Shown here one piece after another: positions 59,030 to 64,000 of a stretch of DNA of 64,000 nucleotides; the stretch's first letter is position 1; each line of letters opens with the position of its first letter. Below the pieces are notes generated by a model that was not told where the DNA came from, made no database searches, and saw only the letters and a program-made list of their open reading frames with translations. The translations under genes and the position numbers were made by a program. The stretch is from the NCBI GenBank assembly GCA_944385415.1, contig CALWXC010000005.1, forward strand, positions 1 to 64,000, written 5' to 3'. The DNA is from an uncultured Oscillospiraceae bacterium. Lineage in GTDB: Bacteria > Bacillota > Clostridia > Oscillospirales > Oscillospiraceae.

Positions 59030-59780
59030 GGGTGTCCAGCTCCTTCCAGATGGCGTTGAAATAGTGGCGGAATGACGGGTGATCCCGCCGTTCCAGTGGC
59101 GGCAGGTGGCGCAGCTCTGCCAGGTCATAGATGGCCCGGACCGTGGCGGGGCGGTTGGACAGGACCACAATGCGGTCCGACAGGCTGATGCTTTCGGAGA
59201 TGTCGTGGGTCACCAGCAGGGCGGTCTTGCCCTCCTGACGGATGATGGCGTAGATGTCCGCCGACACCGAAAGCCGCGTCTGATAGTCCAAAGCCGAAAA
59301 GGGTTCATCCAGCAGGAGGATTTTGGGGTCCGTGGCCAGGGTGCGGATCAGGGCGCACCGCTGCCGCATACCGCCGGACAGCTGAGACGGCGTCTTGTGG
59401 GCAAATTCCGCCAGACCGTACCGGTCCAGCAGGTCCTTGGCCCGTTCCATGCCTTCCTTGCGTCCGGCCCGGTGGAGCTCCGGGCCCAGGGTCACATTGG
59501 CCCAGATGGTCCGCCAGGGGAACAGCTGATCCTTCTGGGGCATGTATCCGATTTTCGGCGAGGGCCCCGTCACGGCTTCGCCGTCCACCAGAGCCTGGCC
59601 GCCGGAGGGCTGCTCCAGCCCGGCAATCACCGACAGCAGCGTCGATTTCCCACAGCCGGACGGCCCCACCAGACTGACAAACTCCCCTTCTGCCAGGGAA
59701 AAGCTGACGTCCCGCAGAGCCTCCACCTGGCCGTCGGGCGATTGGTATGTGAGATCGATTTGATCCAGTTGCACGATCAT
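59022..59780 (-). CDS. ABC transporter ATPase (SsuB/TauB/ThiZ-like)
   Basis: A 252-aa ATPase: Walker A GPSGCGKST (about 39-47), Q-loop MPQKDQLFPW, signature LSGGMRQRCALIRTL, Walker B ILLLDEPFSALD, H-loop LVTHDISE. First gene of the operon. No TPP-type riboswitch core is visible in the 249 bp upstream. Confidence 0.94.
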   Translation of the reverse strand: MIVQLDQIDLTYQSPDGQVEALRDVSFSLAEGEFVSLVGPSGCGKSTLLSVIAGLEQPSGGQALVDGEAVTGPSPKIGYMPQKDQLFPWRTIWANVTLGPELHRAGRKEGMERAKDLLDRYGLAEFAHKTPSQLSGGMRQRCALIRTLATDPKILLLDEPFSALDYQTRLSVSADIYAIIRQEGKTALLVTHDISESISLSDRIVVLSNRPATVRAIYDLAELRHLPPLERRDHPSFRHYFNAIWKELDTHG

Positions 59781-60029
59781 GCCGATTCATGGCTCCTTTC
59801 GTCGATTTGAAGCAGAAACGCTCCATGACCCATCCTATGACTTTTTGTAAAATTTGTGCCAACCCCTTGGAAATTGTGCAGAATCTATAAAAATTGCCGG
59901 GAAAATCTCCGAGAAATTCGGCGCGTTTTTGGCGAAATTCTGTACCACTTTTCCGAATCCTGTGATAGAATAAGGGTAATCGGGTTTACCGATTTCATTT
60001 TAAATTCTAAGTTAGATGGAGGTAACCGG

Positions 60030-60590
60030 ATGAAGCAAGAGAGCCATCGTCGACTGGGCCGGTATCTGATTGAGCAATTGGACAACCAGCCCAAGCGCCG
60101 CCATGCCAAAGCATTCCTCATTGGATGCATCGAGCCAGACCGCAACCCCTTTACCTATCTGAAAGGTTCGATCCGTGCAAAATGGTTCTACGGTCACAAC
60201 TATCAAAATGCCCAGCGCTGGATTGAGAAGACCATCCGCCGTCTTCAAAAGAAGGGCAGCTGGAATCTCTTTGATTACTACCGCCTCGGTTTGGTGATTC
60301 ATTACACCTCCGACGCCTTTACCTACGTCCACAACAACTGCTTCAACGAGCCTATCAGCGAGCATCTGGCCTATGAAAACCAGCTGCAGCAGATGTTCTT
60401 CCAGCGGATGGAGGAATTCCGCGTTCGCCATGAGGCCCGCATGCGGGATATCAATGAGGTGTTCCGCAATCTCCACGATCAGTATCTGGAGGTCAGCGCC
60501 GATGTGCATCGGGACTGCCAGTACATTCTGGAGATGACCAATCGGGTCTTCCGGCAGCTGCTGCCCGAGGCCGCCGCAGAATTGGCATAA
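60030..60590 (+). CDS. Phospholipase-C-fold (zinc-dependent PLC-like) protein
   Basis: A 186-aa helical protein. IGCIEPDRNPFTYLKGSIRA, then GHNYQNA and LGLVIHYTSDAFTYVHNN carry the spaced Asp/His residues of the zinc-dependent phospholipase C fold (metal ligands D, H, H..D). There is no signal peptide, so it is probably cytoplasmic. Role unknown; related proteins are common in Clostridia. GGAGG precedes the ATG. Confidence 0.78.
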   Translation: MKQESHRRLGRYLIEQLDNQPKRRHAKAFLIGCIEPDRNPFTYLKGSIRAKWFYGHNYQNAQRWIEKTIRRLQKKGSWNLFDYYRLGLVIHYTSDAFTYVHNNCFNEPISEHLAYENQLQQMFFQRMEEFRVRHEARMRDINEVFRNLHDQYLEVSADVHRDCQYILEMTNRVFRQLLPEAAAELA

Positions 60591-60595
60591 TTCAC

Positions 60596-60627
60596 AAGAG
60601 GATGCTGGAAACAGTATCCTCTTTTTT
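60596..60627 (+). terminator. Terminator of the PLC-like gene
   Basis: AAGAGGATGCTG (60596-60607) pairs with CAGTATCCTCTT (60612-60623), one wobble pair, then TTTTTT. Confidence 0.85.
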
Positions 60628-60746
60628 GCAATTTGCATAAATGTTAAAATACCGCTAAGTCACAGGAATTTTACATTACTTTGCATTGACACATCCCGGG
60701 GCGCGTGGTATGATATGACAAATTCGAGGTAATCGAGGTGACAGTG

Positions 60747-61019
60747 TTGGAATTGGCATTGAGACAGAATGGAGAATCTCTTTTGGACTGGATGGCCAGA
60801 CAGATATCCTGTGAATATCTTTCCGATCTGCGACGGCTGACAGAACAGCAGCGGAAAAGTCTGAGCGCTGCTCTGAAGCCCGTAAAGGCTGATGAGAGCG
60901 AGCTTCGCCAGTGGAACGACGCACTTACTTACCTGTTTCACGATTCCGCAGCCCAAAAGACGGCGGCGGCAGCACGGGAGATGCTCCTGCGACAACTCAA
61001 CAATCAGCGGCAGCAGTAA
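60747..61019 (+). CDS. Small helical protein of unknown function
   Basis: About 90 aa, helical and charged (YLSDLRRLTEQQRKSLSAALK, then TAAAAREMLLRQLNNQRQQ). The likely start is TTG at 60747, six nt after GAGGTG; GTG at 60744 or 60738 is possible. No family is recognised. The 196 nt to the next gene include a T-rich region with possible sporulation promoter elements. Confidence 0.55.
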   Translation: MELALRQNGESLLDWMARQISCEYLSDLRRLTEQQRKSLSAALKPVKADESELRQWNDALTYLFHDSAAQKTAAAAREMLLRQLNNQRQQ

Positions 61020-61215
61020 TGCTGCCATTTTTTATGCAAAAACAAAAGGGTGTACGTTTTCTTGTCCCTGCGGGCAATCAAAAATGGCATTTCAAGCCTG
61101 CCTGCGCCTTTCGGTTTTAACCGATTTTGCGGTGCGCTGAACGCACATCAAATTTTATGCACGTTTGGTTTAGAAGCTGGAAAATTCGGGCATTCTATCC
61201 CCGGAGGTGCAAAAC

Positions 61216-61935
61216 ATGCAAAATCAACCGAAACAACCATTGGAAGCCATTGTGAAGTTCTTCAAGGATAAGGGATACTACATGGTATTGGCCCTGTGCG
61301 TGGCCGCCGTCGGCGTGTCCGGCTATCTGTTTGTGCGGACGGCGTCGGATACGGAGCCCGTGGGGGAACAGCCCACCCTGTCGGTACCCCTGACCACCGA
61401 GAAGGACGATGAAAAAACGGAACCGTCCCAGACCAACCAGCGGCCCGTGGTCTCCACCGGCGGGACCGAGGCGCTGACGGAGGACAGTCTGGAGACGGCA
61501 CAGGAGCAGCAGCCGGAGGTGAAGACCGTCACGGTGCGGCCGCTGGAGGGCGATACCGTGGGCAACTACTCCGTGGATGCCCTGGCCTATAACACCACCA
61601 CCCAGGACTGGAGAACCCACGAGGGCATCGACATTGCCGCCGCTGCCGGTACCGAGGTGGTAGCCGCCCGGGCTGGTACCGTGTCCGCCGTCTATGAGGA
61701 TGACGCCTTTGGCACCACCGTCGTGGTGGACCACGGAGACGGCTATGAGAGCCGTTACGCCAGCCTCAACGCCGAGCCTGCTGTGGCCGTGGGCGATGTG
61801 GTGAACGCCGGCGATGTGCTGGGCACCGTGGGTACCACAGCATCGGTAGAGCTGGCCGAGGACAGCCACCTGCACTTTGCCGTTTACCACAACGGCGAAA
61901 CCGCCGACCCGGAGCAATTCCTGGCCGGTGCATAA
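61216..61935 (+). CDS. SpoIIQ-like LytM (M23) protein
   Basis: A 239-aa membrane protein. A short cytoplasmic N-terminus and a TM helix (YYMVLALCVAAVGVSGYLFV) precede a charged linker and a LytM/M23 domain (about 115-235). In that domain HEGIDI (HxxxD) and HLHFAV (HxH) keep the zinc ligands. SpoIIQ, in the forespore membrane, forms the channel with SpoIIIAH; clostridial SpoIIQ keeps its catalytic zinc site, as here. The start at 61216 has GGAGG. The assignment as SpoIIQ rather than another M23 peptidase rests on size and TM layout. Confidence 0.72.
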   Translation: MQNQPKQPLEAIVKFFKDKGYYMVLALCVAAVGVSGYLFVRTASDTEPVGEQPTLSVPLTTEKDDEKTEPSQTNQRPVVSTGGTEALTEDSLETAQEQQPEVKTVTVRPLEGDTVGNYSVDALAYNTTTQDWRTHEGIDIAAAAGTEVVAARAGTVSAVYEDDAFGTTVVVDHGDGYESRYASLNAEPAVAVGDVVNAGDVLGTVGTTASVELAEDSHLHFAVYHNGETADPEQFLAGA

Positions 61936-61986
61936 GAAAATCCTGAGGCAACGCAGCACACAGCGCGAAATCCCCACCCACCGCAG

Positions 61987-62032
61987 CAGCCCCGTCCCCA
62001 CCCCGCAAAGGGGTGACGGACGGGGCTGTTCT
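61987..62032 (+). terminator. Terminator after the SpoIIQ-like gene
   Basis: CAGCCCCGTCC (61987-61997) pairs with GGACGGGGCTG (62018-62028), with an inner CACCCC/GGGGTG stem, followed by TTCT. Confidence 0.8.
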
Positions 62033-62108
62033 ACATATTTTTCCACTGGATTTTTGGGAATTTTCCACGTAAACTATAGTAAATTGCCATCAATAGGAGG
62101 ATATTCCC

Positions 62109-63662
62109 TTGCATCATATGTACATATTCCGGACGGCGGCCGCGCTGCTGTGCGCCGCGGTGCTGGCCGCGCCCGCTCAGGCGCGGGTCAGCCTGTCTTA
62201 TATCAACGGTCCCGGCTCCGCCGCCGCCGTATCGACGGCCCAGGGGGCATTGAATCAGGTGAGCCCCGCCTGGCTGGAGCTGAACCCGGACGGCAGTTTG
62301 CGGCTGACGGGGGCCAGCCGGTCTTTTGTGGAAGAAATGCACCGGCAGGACATGGCCGTGCTGCCGTTCCTGTCCAACCACTGGGACCGGACCTTGGGCC
62401 AGGCGGCCGTGGACAATCGGGAATTGCTGACGGACCAGCTGGCCCAGGTGGTCCGGGACTACGACCTGGACGGCATCAGTCTGGACCTGGAGAACATGAC
62501 GAAAGAACACGCTGACGAGTATACGGACATGGTACGTCTTCTGCGGCAGAAGCTGCCCAAGGGGAAGCAAATTGCCGTGGCGGTGGCGGCCAATCCCCGG
62601 AACTTCACCACCGGCTGGCACGCATCCTATGATTATGCGGGTCTGGCGGAGTGGGCCGACTATTTAATGCTGATGACCTACGACGAGCACTACCGGGGCG
62701 GCGAGGCCGGGCCGGTGGCGTCGGTGGACTTTGTGGAACGGAGTATCCGCTACGCGTTGGACCGGGTCCCGGCGGAACAGCTGGTCCTGGGCGTGGCCTT
62801 TTATGGCCGCATCTGGGGCACAGATAATGTGGAGGTGCAGGGTGTGGGCATACGGGAGGTGCAGCTGTCCCAGCTGATGGAACAGTACGGCACCGGTACG
62901 GCCTACGATGAAACGGCGGCAGCTACCGTGTCCACCCTGGTCATTCCTGAGACGGCGTCGGTGTCCGTGGCCGGTGTGCCCCTGACAGCGGGAGAATACA
63001 CCGTCTGGCACAGCGGGGAGCAGGGCCGAAAAGAGATTTTAAAGCTGGTGGAGGCGTACGATCTGCTGGGGGCGGGCAGCTGGAGTTTGGGCCAGGAGAC
63101 CGCCGATACCTGGGACTATTACAGTCTGTGGCTCCACGGCGCTTATTTTGACGATCTGGAAGGCCATTGGAGCCGGAACGACGTGGCCCAGGCCGTCCAC
63201 GAAGGATGGGTCCGGGGCGTGGATGAGGACCGGTTTGCCCCGGAGAGCACCCTGACCCGCGCCCAGACGGCGGCCCTGCTGACCCGGCTGCTGGACCTGC
63301 CCACCGGAACGGCTTCCTTTACGGATACGGAAGGCCACTGGGCGGAATCGGACATTGCTGCCGCTGCCGCCGCCGGTCTGGTAGAGGGCAGGGGAGAGGG
63401 GACCTTTGCCCCCGACGCGCCGGTGACCCGGCAGGAGCTGGCGCTGATGCTGTACCGGGCCGCCGGGTCTCCTGAGACCGACAGCGACGGATTGCGGGAC
63501 TACCGCGACGGCGGAAGCGTCAGCGACTGGGCGAAATCCGCCATGGCCTGGGCCGTGGAACAGGGGATTCTCACCGGAAGCGGCGGGAAGCTGCTGCCCC
63601 GGGCCGGTACCACCCGCGCCCAGGCGGTGACGCTGCTGGCGCGATACGCCGAGACCCTTTGA
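62109..63662 (+). CDS. Secreted GH18 glycosidase with three SLH domains
   Basis: A 517-aa exported protein. The TTG start at 62109 has AGGAGG at 7 nt; the next ATG is too far from it. The signal peptide is MYIFRTAAALLCAAVLAAPAQA. The GH18 domain (about 25-325) has the catalytic DGISLDLE (DxxDxDxE form) and YLMLMTYDEH, as in SleL/YaaH-type N-acetylglucosaminidases that act on spore cortex or wall. Three SLH repeats follow (FDDLEGHWSRNDVAQAV, FTDTEGHWAESDIAAAA, YRDGGSVSDWAKSAM). SLH anchoring is unusual for cortex lytic enzymes, so a vegetative wall role is also possible. Confidence 0.88.
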   Translation: MHHMYIFRTAAALLCAAVLAAPAQARVSLSYINGPGSAAAVSTAQGALNQVSPAWLELNPDGSLRLTGASRSFVEEMHRQDMAVLPFLSNHWDRTLGQAAVDNRELLTDQLAQVVRDYDLDGISLDLENMTKEHADEYTDMVRLLRQKLPKGKQIAVAVAANPRNFTTGWHASYDYAGLAEWADYLMLMTYDEHYRGGEAGPVASVDFVERSIRYALDRVPAEQLVLGVAFYGRIWGTDNVEVQGVGIREVQLSQLMEQYGTGTAYDETAAATVSTLVIPETASVSVAGVPLTAGEYTVWHSGEQGRKEILKLVEAYDLLGAGSWSLGQETADTWDYYSLWLHGAYFDDLEGHWSRNDVAQAVHEGWVRGVDEDRFAPESTLTRAQTAALLTRLLDLPTGTASFTDTEGHWAESDIAAAAAAGLVEGRGEGTFAPDAPVTRQELALMLYRAAGSPETDSDGLRDYRDGGSVSDWAKSAMAWAVEQGILTGSGGKLLPRAGTTRAQAVTLLARYAETL

Positions 63663-63719
63663 CAGCGGAGGCCCCATGGGGTATACTGGAGGCAAACGCA
63701 ATTTAGGAGGGACTCTGTT

Positions 63720-64000
63720 ATGAATCTGGGTATTTTGGGCGCGGGACGCATTGCCGTCACTATGGCGGAAACGGTCCGCAAGCTCAACGAAAGCGGCAAC
63801 CACGACGTGAAGCTGTACGCTGTGGCCGCCCGGGACCTGGACCGGGCCCAGCGGTTTGCCGCCGACAACGGCGTGGAAAAAGCCTATGGCTCCTACGAGG
63901 CCATGCTGGCAGACCCGGCCCTGGACTTTGTGTACATCGCCACGCCCCACTCCCACCACTATCAGCACATTAAACTGTGTGCCGACCACGGCAAACACAT
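63720..64000 (+). CDS. Gfo/Idh/MocA-family oxidoreductase (5' part, cut by window end)
   Basis: The first 93 codons of an NAD(P)-binding dehydrogenase: MNLGILGAGRIAVTMAETVR (Rossmann GxGxxA-like), then YGSYEAMLADPALDFVYIATPHSHHY, the typical block of this family. TTAGGAGG precedes the ATG. Substrate cannot be judged without the C-terminal domain. Confidence 0.9.
   Translation, partial: MNLGILGAGRIAVTMAETVRKLNESGNHDVKLYAVAARDLDRAQRFAADNGVEKAYGSYEAMLADPALDFVYIATPHSHHYQHIKLCADHGKH

Noticed and set aside
59781..60029. TPP riboswitch before the NMT1/THI5-type transporter
   Set aside because: The conserved CUGAGA and pyrophosphate-side segments are not found in the 249 bp upstream on the minus strand.

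Overview
The window reads as chromosomal DNA of a spore-forming, anaerobic, Gram-positive member of the Clostridia, most likely Oscillospiraceae-like (near Oscillibacter, Flavonifractor or Dysosmobacter). This is an inference from high-GC genes with strong AGGAGG ribosome binding sites, a CIRCE-controlled hrcA-grpE-dnaK-dnaJ operon, SpoIIQ-like and GH18 spore or wall proteins, SLH-anchored surface proteins, AgrA/AgrC-type signalling and an Oscillospiraceae-style gene set (DUF4317, DUF2325, DUF1667, FmdE). No 16S gene is present, so the genus cannot be fixed.

Left end (1-4280): a lower-GC remnant of an integrative or conjugative element. It holds a truncated RepA-type initiator running into a 23-bp tandem array, an orphan adenine methyltransferase and small accessory proteins, then a tRNA-Ala with its own promoter and terminator, then more small element-type genes and a gene fragment.

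Surface and signalling island (4281-17590): a lipoprotein with a predicted parallel beta-helix; three membrane proteins built as zinc ribbon - one TM - external domain (two with beta-helix-like repeats); a minimal Ser/Thr kinase with Arg in place of the usual beta-3 Lys; and two paralogous 141-aa HTH regulators, each transcribed away from one of the two operons. Both divergent promoter regions carry the same operator-like block. Next come an AgrC/AgrA-like pair whose kinase has an in-frame TGA, and a large secreted SLH protein.

Housekeeping and metabolism (17660-32300): tandem-OB SSB-like protein, NudC, AlaX-type editing enzyme, MgtE with a long structured leader, a GGDEF/EAL protein, a three-gene GlpA-like FAD oxidoreductase operon, DUF2325, a collagen-like protein, a HAD phosphatase and a membrane-anchored serine hydrolase.

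Middle (32328-41640): a five-tRNA operon (Gly, Arg, His, Gln, Lys), a low-GC acetyltransferase/methyltransferase insert, a complete branched-chain amino acid ABC transporter (livF-G-M-H and binding protein), an FmdE-like protein and a DUF4317 protein.

Right part (41741-64000): a structured ~290-bp intergenic repeat present twice in opposite orientation, the heat-shock operon, PAP2 phosphatase, aminopeptidase P, a two-component system next to a four-PepSY lipoprotein, a ferritin-like protein, YmdB, a YhaO/YhaN (SbcCD-like) pair, an SsuABC/ThiXYZ-type ABC transporter, a phospholipase-C-fold protein, a SpoIIQ-like peptidase, a GH18-SLH protein and the start of a Gfo/Idh/MocA oxidoreductase.
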